From: Sorangium cellulosum
GTDB lineage: Bacteria; Myxococcota_A; Polyangia; Polyangiales; Polyangiaceae
Reading direction: 5' to 3'
Assembly: GCF_002950945.1 (NCBI RefSeq)
Contig: NZ_CP012673.1
Span: 10,740,501 to 10,804,500 of the forward strand
Length of the DNA: 64,000 bases
Position 1 is the stretch's first letter. Each line of letters starts with the position of its first letter. This document shows, piece by piece, positions 44,801 through 54,300 of the stretch. The notes below the pieces were generated by a model that did no database searches, had not been told where the DNA came from, and was given only the letters and a program-made list of their open reading frames with translations. A program made the translations under genes and the position numbers.

Positions 44801-47800
44801 CGGCGGCCGCGGACGCCTCGACCTCGAGCAGCGCGACGAGGTCGTCCCAGCGCTCGGCCCGCGTGTAGAGCGCGGCCAGGGCGTCGCCGCTCTCCGGGTC
44901 GGGCGCGAGCTCCTCGCGGACGCGGCGCCACGTGGCGATCGCCTGCTCGGGATCGCCGAGCTCGCGCTCGAACAGGCGCGCGACGCGCCCGAGATCGCGC
45001 CGGGCGCCCTCGCCGCCGCGCGCGGCGGCGCGGCGCTCCAGCACGGCCGTGAGCTCCCGGAAGCGCCCGCCCTCCTCGAGCAGGGCCGCGAGCCCGTCGA
45101 GCGCCTCGAGGTCCTCCGCGTCGTCGGCAAGGCGCGCCGAGTACGCCGCGATCGCCCGCGCCTCGTCGCCGAGCCGCGACGCCGCGAGCCGCGCGAGCTC
45201 GCCGAGCGCCGCGCGCCGCGCCGCCGGGTCCTCCTCGAGCGCGGCGAGCGTGTCGAGCACGTCGCAGCGCTCGGCGGCGCGGTCGCCCTCGGCGAAGAGC
45301 CGGTCGAGCGCGCGGGCGGCGCCGAGCGCGGCCTCGGCGTCGCCGTGGCGCTCGGCCAGCGAGAAGAGCCGGCGGAACAGGGCGATCGCCCCGTCCGCGT
45401 CGCGCAGCCGGTCGCGGCGGAGCAGCGCGGCCTCGCGGACGAGCGCGAGGGCGAGCTCCGCGCCCTCCGCGCGGGGCTCCGCCGCGGCGAGGACCTCGGC
45501 CAGGCGCTCGTGCCGGCCGAGGCGCTCGGCGAGCTCGGTGAGCTCGGCGCGGTCGGCCTCGCCCGCGGGCCGCTGCTCGACGAGCTCCGCGAGCCGCGCG
45601 AACGCGCCCGGCTCGTCGCCGAGGGCGTCGCGGCGGAGGCGCACGATCTCGCGCAGCAGCGCCGGGCGGTCGTCCACGTCGGCGCCCTCGAGCTGGATCT
45701 CGAGCACGCGCACGAGGTCCTCGGGCCGCGCGACCTCGCGGTAGTGCTTCGCGAGCAGCACGGCCGACCGCTGCCGCGCCGCGCGCGCGGCGAGCGCGGA
45801 GGCCTCGCCGGCGGGCGCCTGCTCGGGCGGGATCGCCGCGAGGATCCGCTCGAGCAGCGCGAAGGCGGCGCGGGGCGCGCCGGGCGCGCGGGCCGCCGGC
45901 GCCGCGTCGAGGAGCTGCTCGACCACGGGCAGCGCCGACGCGGCGTCCCCGACCCCCTCGATCCAGAGGAGCGCGATCCGCTCGCGGAGCCGCTCCGCGT
46001 CGTCGCCGGAGAGCCGCGGCAGCTCCGCCGTGAGCAGATCGATGAGCGGGCGGTGCTTGCCGTGCCGCTCGTAGAGCCGCTCGAGCGCGGCGCGGGTGCG
46101 CGCGTCGTCCTGGAGCGGCAGGAGCTGCTCGAGGTAACGCATCGTCCGCTCGCCGTCCCCGGCGAGGTCGCGCGCGACGGCCGCGGCGTCCTCGAGCAGG
46201 TAGACGCGCTCGTCGGCCGCCGAGGTGCGCTCGAGCATCGCGTCGTAGAGCGCGAAGAGGTCCTCCCAGCGCTCGGCCGCGTTGTAGGCGAGCTTGAGCC
46301 GCTCGAAGCCCCAGAGGGAGCCGGGCACGAGCTCCACGAGCCGGCGGAGCAGCGCGAGGGCGGCGTCCGGCGCGTCGAACCACTCCTCGTGGTGCTCGAC
46401 GGCCCGCCGGCCGATTTCCTCAATAATCTCGGGCGGTAGCGCTGCGCCCGCGGCCGGGTCCAGGAGCGCCGCCGAGTACACGGCCGCGACGCGCTCGGGC
46501 TGCTTCGCCTTGCGGCCGAGCTCCTCGAGCCGGTCCCAGAGGGAGAGCTCGCCCGGCAGCTCGGCGACCGCGCGCAGCGCGAGGTCGAGGCCCCGCGCGA
46601 CGTCGTCCTCGCGGTGGTCGAGCAGGCGCTCGAACCAGCCGCGCCGGACGGCGGCGTTCGCCGCGGCCGCGAGGCTGCCGGCGAGGCCGGCGGCCCTCGG
46701 CGCGGACGGCGCGGCCGGCGCGCTCGCGAGCAGCGTCTCGAGCAGCGCGACGCGCGCCTCGGGGTCGTCGATCGCGTCGCACGCCCGCTCGAGGAGCAGC
46801 GCGGCGCGCGCCTGCGTCTCGGGCCGCGCGAGCGCGCGCTCGGCGATCTCGAGCACGGCGGGCTCGATCGTCCCCGCCTCGATCGCGGGCGCGATCGTGT
46901 CGAGCGCCTCGGCCGGCCGGTCGAGCCGGTCGAGCAGGAGCGCCGCGAGCTCGACCTCGAGCGCCACGCGCGCGCTGCCCTCGCTGCGGTCGCGGCGCGC
47001 CGCGAGCACCTCCGCCGCGCCCTCGTGGTCGCCGACGTCGGCGAGCAGGCGCCCCCGCGCCGCGAGCGCGTCGTCGTTGTCCGGATCCACCTCGATCAGC
47101 CGGGCGTAGAGCGCCGCGGCCGCCGCGCGGTCGCCGATCTCCTCCTCCCACGCCGCCCACGAGGCGAGGGCCCGCGCGCGCTCGCCCTCGGGCGCGCGCT
47201 CGGTGAGCAGCGTGAACAGCCAGCGCCGGTCCACGCGCCGCGCCAGCGTGTCGGGGCTCTGCGCGAGGAACGCGCGGAACGCCTCGACCGCGTGCAGATC
47301 GAGCCACGCGGGCGCGGCGCCCTCGCCGTCACCGTGGCGCGGCGCGAGCAGGCGCCGGTGGACGGCGGCGGCGTCGTCCTGCCGGTCGGGATCGGCGGCG
47401 AGCACGCGCGCGAGCGCGCCGTCGACGGCGTGGACCTGCGCCGCCGCCTTGTCGGCGAGCGCGCTCCCCTTCCCTTCGGCTTCGGCCCGCACGCGCTCGC
47501 GGAGCGCGGCCGCGGCGTCCACGAAGCGCGACGCCGAGCGGGCCTGGGTCGCCGCGAGCTCGAGGATCACGAGCTCGCGGAGCGCCTCGTCGGCGCTCGG
47601 CGCGGTGTCGATCAGGACCTCGCACATGGCGGCGAGCCGATCCCAGGCCCCCTGGCCGCGGTAGAGCGTCGCGAGGCGGGAGGCGGCGTCGCGGTGCTGC
47701 GGCGACGCGGCGAGCACGCGCTCGTAGAGCTTCTGCGCCCGCTCCGGGTCGGCGAGCGGCCCCTCGGCGAGCGAGGCGGCGCGCTGCCAGGCCGCGACCG

Positions 47801-50800
47801 CGGCCGCGACGTCGCCCTGCGCCGCCCTCGGCGCGTCGCGCTCCGCCGCGCCGGCGGCCGCGCTCTCCGCCTCGTTCTCCCCCTCGCCGTTCGCGCGCGA
47901 TGCATCCTCGATCCCGAACGCCGCCAGATCGCCGAGCCGCTCCAGCCAGAGCGCCTCGTCCTGCGGATCGGCCGAGGCGGCGATCCGCCGCTCGAGCACC
48001 TCGCGGAGCAGCCCCGCGTCCCCGGCGGAGAGCGCGAGCGCCTCCATCGCGGAGAGCGCCGCGTCGGACAGCGCCGCGCCGCTCGACAGGATCGCGCGGT
48101 AGTGCGCGGCCGCGTCCTCGGCCTTGCCGCCCTTCGCGGCCGCGTCGGCCATGCGCAGCTCGTGCGCGACGTGCTCCTCGGGCGGGGCGGCCGGGAGCCG
48201 CTCGGCGAGCGCGCCGTAGAGCGCGTCCCACGCGCCGCCCGCCGCGTACGTCTCGAGCAGCGCCTCGTAGGCCGCGGCGTCGCCCGGGTCGTCCGCGATC
48301 GCCGCGCGGTACGTCGCGGCCGCGCCGGCGAGGTCGCCGAGGTCGCGGCGCTGGATCGTCCCGACCGCGTGGAGCAGCTCGCGCCGCCGCGCCGGCGGGC
48401 ACGGCTGCGCGAGCGCCTCGCGGTAGAGGGCGAGCCGCTCCTCGGGGCTGCCCTGCTCGCGGAGCAGCACGTCCACCCGCTCGATGAGCTCGCGCGACGA
48501 GGGCTCGAAGGCGAGCGCCCGCCGGTAGAGGGCGAGCGCCTGCGCCACGTCGCCGCTCGCGAGCAGCGCCTCGCCCGCGCGCCGCGCGAGGTGCGACAGC
48601 GCCGGGCTGTCCACCGCGCGGCCGCCGAGCGCCCCGGCGAGCACCGGCGCCCGGCGCGCCGACTCGCTGCCGTGGTCCGTCAGCCGCTCGACCTCGGCGA
48701 CCCACCGCGCGATCCGGTCCGGCGCGGCCGCGGCCGCGAGCGTCAGCCCGCGCGCCGCCAGATCGAGCGCCTTCTTCGGGTCCCGGATCTCGCGCTCCGC
48801 CAGGGAGGCCGCCTCCTCGAGCGCCGCGAGCCGCCCCGTCGCGTCGGCCGGCGCCGGCGCGCCCGCCCCCGGTGACCACACGACCGGCGCGATGTCCGCC
48901 CGGGTCTCGAGCACCCTGAGCAGCAGCGGCGCCGCCCCCTCCGCCCGCGCGATCGGCTCGAGCACCGCGCACGCCGCGAGCCGCTGGTCGTCGGTCAGGA
49001 TCAGGTGCGCGCTCTGCCGCGACGGCGCGGGCTCGGCGCCGCCCGGCGGCGGCCCCAGCATCTTCTCGACCGCGAGCCGGCTCGGCCGGTCGGTCGGATC
49101 GAGCGCGAGCGCCGCGCGGTACGCCGCGATCGCGCCGGCCGGATCGTCGAGCCGCGCCATGCGGATCGCGCCGACGCGCGCGAGGATCGAGGCGCGCTCC
49201 GGCGGGGGCGCGAGCTCGGCGTCGGCCTCGAGCAGCGCCTCGAGCTCGGCCCAGCGCCGCTCCTGCTCGAGCAGCGGCGCGAGCCGCGCGTGCGCCTCGC
49301 GCGACGGCCCGAACGCCGCGAGGTAGCGGCGGAAGGAGGCGATGGCGGCCGGCGCGTCCGGGAGCCGGGCGCGCAGCTCGGCCGCGCGGAAGGCGAGCTG
49401 CCGCGCCGCGCGGCGGTCGGGCTCCGCCTCGGCGCGCCGCTCGAGGACCCACGCGAGGCCCTCTTGCGGCCCGGTGGCCTCGTACAGCCGCTCGAGCGCG
49501 GCGAGCGCCTGGGGCTCGCGCGACGAGCCCGCCTCGGCGAGCCGGCGGTAGGCCGCGATCGCGCCCGCCGGGTCGTTGAGCTCCTCCTCGTAGAGCCGCG
49601 CGAGCCGCTCCGCCGCGGCCTCGCGCGCATCGGCCTCCGGCTCCACCGCGACGAGCCGCTCGAGCGCGCCGGCGAGCCCGCGCGCGTCGCGCTCGCGCTC
49701 GCAGAGCTTCGCGAGCCCGCGCGCCGCGCGCCGCACGGCCGCGGGGTCGGGCTCGCCCTCGAGCGCCACCTGGAACGCCGCGCGCGCCTTCCTGCCGTCC
49801 CCGAGGTCCGCGTGGAGCTCGCCGAGCTCGGCGGAGATGCGCGCCTTGAGCGGCCGGTCCTTGGCGCTCGACGAGGCCCGCGTGAGCACCCGCGTCGCGT
49901 CGGCCCGCTTGTCGAGCGCCGCCGCCAGCGCGAGGTAGCGCTCGCGCACGGCCTCGTCGGCCGGGTCGACCGCCAGGATCTGCTCCGACAGCGCGAGCGC
50001 CGACGTGAGGTCGCCGATCTTCTGGAAGTACAGCTCGACGAGCCGCCGCTGCACCTCGACGCGGCGCGGCCCGCGGAGGTTCTCGATCTGGAGGGACATC
50101 ATCCGGGCGGCGTCCTGGGGCCTCCCGAGCCGCACGCACGCCGACTCGAGCGCCGCGGCCGCGCGCGCCACGACGGTCTTGCGCCCGAGCAGGGCCTCGC
50201 CGGCGCGGAAGGCCGCCTCGTGGCCCGGGTTCGCCGCGAGCACCTCCTCGACGTGCGGCAGCGCCCGCTCGATCTCCTTGAGCGGCCCGCCGTAGAGGTC
50301 GATGAGCCGCGTGCGGATCTCGAGCGCGTCGGGCGGCTGCGCCTCCGCGGCGACTGCCTGCTCCAGCATGCGCGCGATCTCCTGGAGCCGCCCGGCCTGC
50401 GCGTAGCGCGCCTCGAGCGCCCAGCGCGCCTCGGAGTCGCCGGGATCGAGCCGGAGGATCTGCTGGAGCAGCTTGATCGCGCGCTCCTCCTCTTTCCCGT
50501 CGGTCTCGACGAGCATGAACGCGCGCCGGAGCAGCGCGACCTGGTCGCCGCGGTCGGCGCGGCTCGTCGCGGCGAGGGCGTAGAGATCGGCGAGCTTCGG
50601 CGGCTCGTTCGCCTCGACGAGGATGCGCTCGAGCCGGAGGAACGCCTCCCGGTGGGACGGCAGGGCGGCGAGGGCCCGCTCCAGGTAGGGCCGGGCGCCG
50701 CCGGGATCGCCGAAGAAGTCGCCGAGGAACTCGGCGGCGTGCACGAGGACCTCGGCCTGCGCGGCCGGCGGGAGCATCCCGAACCGCCGCTCGCCGGTGA

Positions 50801-51014
50801 GGCGCTCGTACGCGAACGCGAGCTCGGAGAAGCGGTCGTCGCGCGCGGCCCCCTGGTGGAGCTTCGCCCACAGCTCGGGGTGCGGGCTCCCCTTCGCCGC
50901 GGCGGCGACGAGCACGTCGAGCGCGGCCCCTTCGTTGTCGATCCCCTGCTCGAGAGCGGCTTCGAGGGTATCGAGACGAAACGAGACGCGCGCGCCCTTC
51001 GTGTCCTGCTGCAT
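38826..51014 (-). CDS. Giant tetratricopeptide-repeat protein (about 4062 aa)
   Basis: One uninterrupted frame of 4063 codons. ATG 51014 (product MQQDTKGARVSFRLD) has GGGAGAG just before it and no signal peptide after it. The protein is almost wholly helical and built from dozens of degenerate ~34-residue TPR hairpins, with recurring patterns such as AIAAYRRLAEAGSSREPQAL, AWLAxLYxxxGRxxEL and LARLYEExLxDPAGAI. No catalytic domain, membrane helix or nucleotide-binding loop is evident. At about 430 kDa it is likely a cytoplasmic scaffold. High Ala/Leu/Glu/Arg content with GC-rich third positions makes large false frames on the opposite strand. It lies 361 bases downstream of the NRPS on the same strand, but its promoter is probably its own. 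Confidence 0.9.
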   Translation of the reverse strand: MQQDTKGARVSFRLDTLEAALEQGIDNEGAALDVLVAAAAKGSPHPELWAKLHQGAARDDRFSELAFAYERLTGERRFGMLPPAAQAEVLVHAAEFLGDFFGDPGGARPYLERALAALPSHREAFLRLERILVEANEPPKLADLYALAATSRADRGDQVALLRRAFMLVETDGKEEERAIKLLQQILRLDPGDSEARWALEARYAQAGRLQEIARMLEQAVAAEAQPPDALEIRTRLIDLYGGPLKEIERALPHVEEVLAANPGHEAAFRAGEALLGRKTVVARAAAALESACVRLGRPQDAARMMSLQIENLRGPRRVEVQRRLVELYFQKIGDLTSALALSEQILAVDPADEAVRERYLALAAALDKRADATRVLTRASSSAKDRPLKARISAELGELHADLGDGRKARAAFQVALEGEPDPAAVRRAARGLAKLCERERDARGLAGALERLVAVEPEADAREAAAERLARLYEEELNDPAGAIAAYRRLAEAGSSREPQALAALERLYEATGPQEGLAWVLERRAEAEPDRRAARQLAFRAAELRARLPDAPAAIASFRRYLAAFGPSREAHARLAPLLEQERRWAELEALLEADAELAPPPERASILARVGAIRMARLDDPAGAIAAYRAALALDPTDRPSRLAVEKMLGPPPGGAEPAPSRQSAHLILTDDQRLAACAVLEPIARAEGAAPLLLRVLETRADIAPVVWSPGAGAPAPADATGRLAALEEAASLAEREIRDPKKALDLAARGLTLAAAAAPDRIARWVAEVERLTDHGSESARRAPVLAGALGGRAVDSPALSHLARRAGEALLASGDVAQALALYRRALAFEPSSRELIERVDVLLREQGSPEERLALYREALAQPCPPARRRELLHAVGTIQRRDLGDLAGAAATYRAAIADDPGDAAAYEALLETYAAGGAWDALYGALAERLPAAPPEEHVAHELRMADAAAKGGKAEDAAAHYRAILSSGAALSDAALSAMEALALSAGDAGLLREVLERRIAASADPQDEALWLERLGDLAAFGIEDASRANGEGENEAESAAAGAAERDAPRAAQGDVAAAVAAWQRAASLAEGPLADPERAQKLYERVLAASPQHRDAASRLATLYRGQGAWDRLAAMCEVLIDTAPSADEALRELVILELAATQARSASRFVDAAAALRERVRAEAEGKGSALADKAAAQVHAVDGALARVLAADPDRQDDAAAVHRRLLAPRHGDGEGAAPAWLDLHAVEAFRAFLAQSPDTLARRVDRRWLFTLLTERAPEGERARALASWAAWEEEIGDRAAAAALYARLIEVDPDNDDALAARGRLLADVGDHEGAAEVLAARRDRSEGSARVALEVELAALLLDRLDRPAEALDTIAPAIEAGTIEPAVLEIAERALARPETQARAALLLERACDAIDDPEARVALLETLLASAPAAPSAPRAAGLAGSLAAAANAAVRRGWFERLLDHREDDVARGLDLALRAVAELPGELSLWDRLEELGRKAKQPERVAAVYSAALLDPAAGAALPPEIIEEIGRRAVEHHEEWFDAPDAALALLRRLVELVPGSLWGFERLKLAYNAAERWEDLFALYDAMLERTSAADERVYLLEDAAAVARDLAGDGERTMRYLEQLLPLQDDARTRAALERLYERHGKHRPLIDLLTAELPRLSGDDAERLRERIALLWIEGVGDAASALPVVEQLLDAAPAARAPGAPRAAFALLERILAAIPPEQAPAGEASALAARAARQRSAVLLAKHYREVARPEDLVRVLEIQLEGADVDDRPALLREIVRLRRDALGDEPGAFARLAELVEQRPAGEADRAELTELAERLGRHERLAEVLAAAEPRAEGAELALALVREAALLRRDRLRDADGAIALFRRLFSLAERHGDAEAALGAARALDRLFAEGDRAAERCDVLDTLAALEEDPAARRAALGELARLAASRLGDEARAIAAYSARLADDAEDLEALDGLAALLEEGGRFRELTAVLERRAAARGGEGARRDLGRVARLFERELGDPEQAIATWRRVREELAPDPESGDALAALYTRAERWDDLVALLEVEASAAAAAGGAAGAARSAELFRRLGDVHRDRTLAWERAVAGYRRAHEAEVATRAEIVGAVEPADGGAAPARAGLTELLRRIDPASPEHRGALSATVNALLEICAAADDWSGQVALLEPRLAAAEADAERVAILKASAALLEERGGDRAGAFDLVFRAFLLSPGTEPPEGLLRLADAAGRWHTLAEALPALERRGDVPAATLRDLTFRVGRWHRDAHADSDAAERAFEQALVHDPGNSAILLDLVELLRHRRGPSLVPTLLRLAAATGYDLALYREAVETARDAGDAERARVIAEELLDRAVQRLGDAEAEPAQPAAWPPARAALWAIDALIGMLEAAGDRPQIVALGRRGAALPLAPAEQRRLRRVAAEAAEPEEAIALYGGLFDEDPTDEPAGERLAELLRAASRRDELVRLRARQIEVSGDAERRVALRYDAAELLANTPRTPEAIALLRENLAERPAHAPSIEKLASLLEEGGLHRELMLLREEQATAREAAGDGAPAAELWLEAASLAEHELGEPERAVASYRRAAEIGSAKALDALARLLTRRGEHAAAAEVLERLCAGAPADELHKGALRLADVYLAAGEPDRARAALERALPRAAQPAPIRERLAYLYRASGAWVALAELIAGDAARAEDAPARLALLREAADLHLTRGGSPAAAIPLFDEAISLAPDDLSLRLARSRALSAAGRSEDATAQLRAIIADFGSRRPKERALVHYELARVALATGDRARAMAEFDLALRIDPAHPDALHGLAGLALEDGQLDRAHRAYRALLLVARRPRDDAEGPGGRRSTMPPRSSLGRLPAASFSRAEVLLALGEIARRQGAPEREVEYVESAFEAARESEAEHEKLLAALRARGQHELLARALEARLAGPALEPTDGAAEALGELASLYEGPLGRPEPALTARLRALDLTPGSGPAHDAALELARRLDQIDRYLDLVERLVARSSGEPYEVALLLRFGRALELAPGNQERAAAAYRRAEARIAAGASSTMGEAGADVEQLWRSLEALYDRLGDRLAQAEVLRKRIALADAARGAGDAESDAVSRRADPRYRLAALLAADPAEVDQAISLLEEAIELRADPDRAEAILRDALRTDPRNPRAIRLFEHLARRSGRPRALVDALLLLAEIEGPSVLEEAVRTARALGDREQAESILQRIVGPGSGGPPPSDPPGAAWALVSLAELREQAGDLAAAAWLSERAARASAPDEERALLLHAASLAAGPLDDLQRAARLYEELRGREPAEREIWMPLAGVYRRSGDAARLSALLEETVPLVDDLSERCALRLERARLLARESPEQAAIQLRDILDEDPSQVEAAILLAAMLEAAGRTQELGELFALQLDAAKDRADVASIASISLRLGALLEQRGDDVAARDVYLGAADWDATNREVVRALVRLGRKRDGSDDLVDALERLLRIEQGAEAAQIALELSGLHGARGDDAAAEGALKAGYAACPTSDRLREELASRYAAREAWHALADLYVLEAQVAGTDEARVGCLCRAAEILRDRAGDAAAAAEHLERALRIAPGDRDVLLALIDACGAVGEHARAARALTATLEASPDDPWLHRARAEVHEALGQHERAIADLERAYALGGAEYAGELVAALERALARASARPAPGAPQEPAPEWEGAAASSPSPLSSSPSSTPRAIRLRLAEILARTGDLERARAHLGDLLHADSKDRAALKALAGLEESAARWDAASAVYRRLIALEEGDALVATALRLAGACARAGHLGDARGGLERALRAAPGHAEIRDRLRALYAEIGASRELAAIALEDAAAASDVAGRFVLLVKAGRLLLEAGDAAQAIPPLREARSLRPEEHEVALALVDALTGAGKPAEARAVTAELIAASKGRRSRLLGGVYHRLARIEAAEGNARESLTALSRALENDPQNGAIAMEVGERALALGEQELAARAYRAVTLMKIAVEPGEGGTTPTARALAYYHLGSMALAVGDRRKARLMLDKSVSEDGSLEVARALLDEIRAG

Positions 51015-51375
51015 GGCTCTCCCGGACCTCGGCTGTCTTTGGGGCGCGATCCCGGCGTGCCGGCGCTGCCCTCGAATCCGCGCCCGCAGTCGTCTGCGAG
51101 CGCCGCCCAAGGTAACAGGAGCGTTTCCCGAAGTGGCTCAGGGATCGCGGCCCCGGCCCCGGGGAGGCGGGCCTCCGCGTCGGCGCGCCGGCGCCCCGCG
51201 ATCGCGCGCGAGCGCGGCGCTGCAGCGGCACGAAGGGACGACCATGCGGGAGGAACTGCGACATCTCCCCGCATGCGGGTCGTGGTCGCACTGGCCCAGG
51301 GGCTGCCCGGAACCGCGCCAGCGCCACGCCGGGGTGACCGGCGCAGCGAGGGGGCTCAGGCCGTCCCGTCCCGGT
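51015..51375. other. Gap between NRPS 3' end and TPR gene start
   Basis: 361 bases with no recognised gene; expected to contain the TPR gene promoter. I see no terminator hairpin with a T-run after the NRPS. Confidence 0.4.
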
Positions 51376-54300
51376 TCATGGTCGGCGTGCCACCGCCCGG
51401 TGCACCTGCGCCGGCGCCGGCCCCCCGGGGCGCGGCTCGGCGCTTGCCGGGCGCGCGAGCAGCTCTGCAAGGACGCGCGTTGTGGTCTCGAGGTGCGGGG
51501 GCCGGACGATGCCGAAGTGGTCTCCGGGAAGGCCGTAGATGCCCGCGAGCGCCGTGTGAGCCCCCCAGCCATAATCCGGGAGATCCCCCTCGGAGGATTC
51601 CGCCCTGCGCAGCAGATGTATGGGAACCTCTGGGATCCGCGGCGACCACCGGTTGAGAATCCCGTGGTGCGCCTCCTGACTGTCCAGGATGGCGCGCAGG
51701 GTCGACTCCGCGTCGGCGCGCGCGAGGTCTGCGTCGGATATCGTCACCACGACATGACGAATCGCCTGCTCCTCTGTCAGCCTTGTGAGCGTCGCCGGGT
51801 CCACATCGAGGCCCCAGACGCCGGCGACGCGGAGCAGCGCAATAGACCGGTCGAAGGGCTGCTGCGAGAGCTTCGCTACCGAGGGGGCGGTGGTCTCCAG
51901 CAAGATCACCTGCTCGACGTCGCGTCCTGCGTCCCGCAGCTGGATCGAGAGCTCCAGGGCCGGGAAGCCACCAAAACAGAAACCGACCAGGGCGAGCGGC
52001 CCAGCAGGGACCTGGGTCAGGATCTCCTGGGTGTACCGTGCGCACAGCTCCTCCATGGTGCTGGGCATCGGTCCAGTCCCCGCGTGCGCAGGCGTGGTCA
52101 GGCCCACGACAGGTCGGCTGCCGCCAACCCCATGCGCCAGGCCTACCATGTGAGCTGAGAGATGACCGCCCACGGCGGGAAGGATGACGATCGCGCCTGG
52201 CTGCGATCCTTCGACGAGCGGAACCAGGCAAGAGCGAGGCTGCTGCTGCCCCAGCTTGCTCGCGAGCTCTGCGACGGTCGGGTACCTGGCGATGTCGCGC
52301 AGCGAGAGAGAGAGCCCGGCGCGCTCGGCCAGGCTCGCTAGCTGGACCGTCAGAAGGGAACGGCCGCCCAGCGCGAAGAAGTTATCGTGGATACCGACGC
52401 GGTCGATGCGCAGCACCTTCGCAAAGGCATCGGCCAGCACCTGCTCCACCGGCGTGCGCGGGGCCAGATACTCCTCCCGCTCGCGCTCCGGAGAAGGAGC
52501 GGGCAAGGCACGGTGGTCGACCTTGCCGTTGGGGGTGAGCGGCAGCGCCTCCAGGAGCAGGAAGGTGGAGGGGAGCATGTAGTCGGGGAGCTGCGCGGTC
52601 AGATGCGCCCGCAGGCTGGCGACATTCGCCTCGTGCCCATGCCGCGGGACGGCGTAAGCGATGAGGCGCTTGTCGCCGGGGGCGTCCTCGCGGGCGAGCA
52701 CCGCGCAGGCGCCCACCGCGGGGTGGGAAGAGAGCACGCCCTCGATCTCGCCGAGCTCGATCCTGTAGCCGCGGATCTTGACCTGATGGTCGAGCCGCCC
52801 GAGAAACGCGATGTTGCCGTCCGGCAGGAAGCGCCCGAGGTCGCCGGTCTTGTACAGCCTCGCACCGGGGTCGGCGGCGAAGGGGTTCGGGAGGAAGGCC
52901 TGCGCGCTCAGCTCGGGTCGACGCAGGTAGCCGCGCGCAAGGCCCGCGCCGCCGATGTAGAGCTCCCCGGACACGCCCACAGGGACGGGCCTCAGGTGGC
53001 GGTCCAGGATGTAGAGCTCGGCGTTGGGGATGGGGCGCCCGATCGGCACGCTGCGGCCTGCGTCGTCTGCGGCGGTGATGCGGTAGACGCTGCTCCATAC
53101 CGTGGCCTCGGTGGGTCCGTACTCGTTGTAGAGGGCAGCGTGAGCTGCCCGCTCCTGATGCGCAGCGACGAGGCCTGTGGGGATGGGCTCGCCGCCCAGG
53201 GTGACCGTGGTGAGCGACGAGAGCTCCAGCTTGGCGCCCGGCTGCTCCAGGGCAAAGGCATAGAGCGAGGGAACGCAGAGCAGATGGCTGATGCGCTGGG
53301 CAGCGATGAGCGCGGTCACGCCGTCCGGGTTCCCGGTGAAGGACTCGGGGGCGAGCACGAGGGCGCCGCCGGAGCACAACGTCCAGAAGATCTGGGCGGT
53401 GGAGATATCGAAGGCGAGCGAGGAGACGAGCAGCAGACGGCGGACCGGCTCGGGATAGACGCGCAGGCGGGCAGCGATCGAGTGCACCAGGTTGCGGTGG
53501 GTGACGGCGACGCCCTTGGGCTGGCCGGTGGAGCCGGAGGTGTAGATGACGTAGCTCAGATCCAGGGGGGCAGCGGGACAGGCGGGGTCGGCCTCGCTCT
53601 CTCGCGCAATGGCCTGCCAGTCGCGATCGAGAAAGAGCCGCTGGGCGCGGCAGGGAGGCAGGCGCTCGGCGAGCCGCGCCTGCGAGAGCAGCAGGGGAGC
53701 CTGCGTATCCTGCAGCATGAAGGCGAGGCGATCCTGGGGGTACGCCGGGTCGAGCGGGACATAGGCGCCGCCAGCCTTGAGGATACCCAGGAGCCCGACG
53801 ACCATCTCCGGCGAGCGCTCGACGCAGAGGCCGACGAGCACATCGGGCAGGACCCCCATGGCGCGCAGGCGATGGGCGAGCTGGTTGGCGCGGGCGTTGA
53901 GCTCTCGGTACGTCAGCTGCTGGTCGCCCGAGACGACGGCCACGGCCTCCGGCGTCCGCGCCGCCTGCGCCTCGAAGAGCTGGTGGATGCACCTGTCCTC
54001 GGGATGGGGCGCCTGCGTCTGGTTCCACGCCACGACGAGCTGCTGCCGCTCCGTCTCGGTCAAGAGCGGGAGCTCCCCGATGGCGCGCTGCGGATCCTCG
54101 GCGATCCCCTCGAGCAGCCTCGCATAGTGCCCAGCCACCCGCTCCGCCGTCGATCTCTCGAACAGGTCGCTGGCGTACTCGATCCCCCCCAGCAGACCTC
54201 CGTCCTCCTGCTCCAGCAGCCTCAGCGACAGGTCGAACTGCGTCGCGTCGTTCGGCACGGCCAGGGGCGACACCAGGAGGCCCGGCAACCTCATCTTCTC

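Noticed and set aside
38952..46439. A ~2495-codon open frame on the plus strand opposite the TPR gene
   Set aside because: It is Arg/Ala/Gly/Glu-rich without motifs and mirrors the codon bias of the opposing TPR gene; GC-rich third positions create such false frames. No ribosome binding site supports it.
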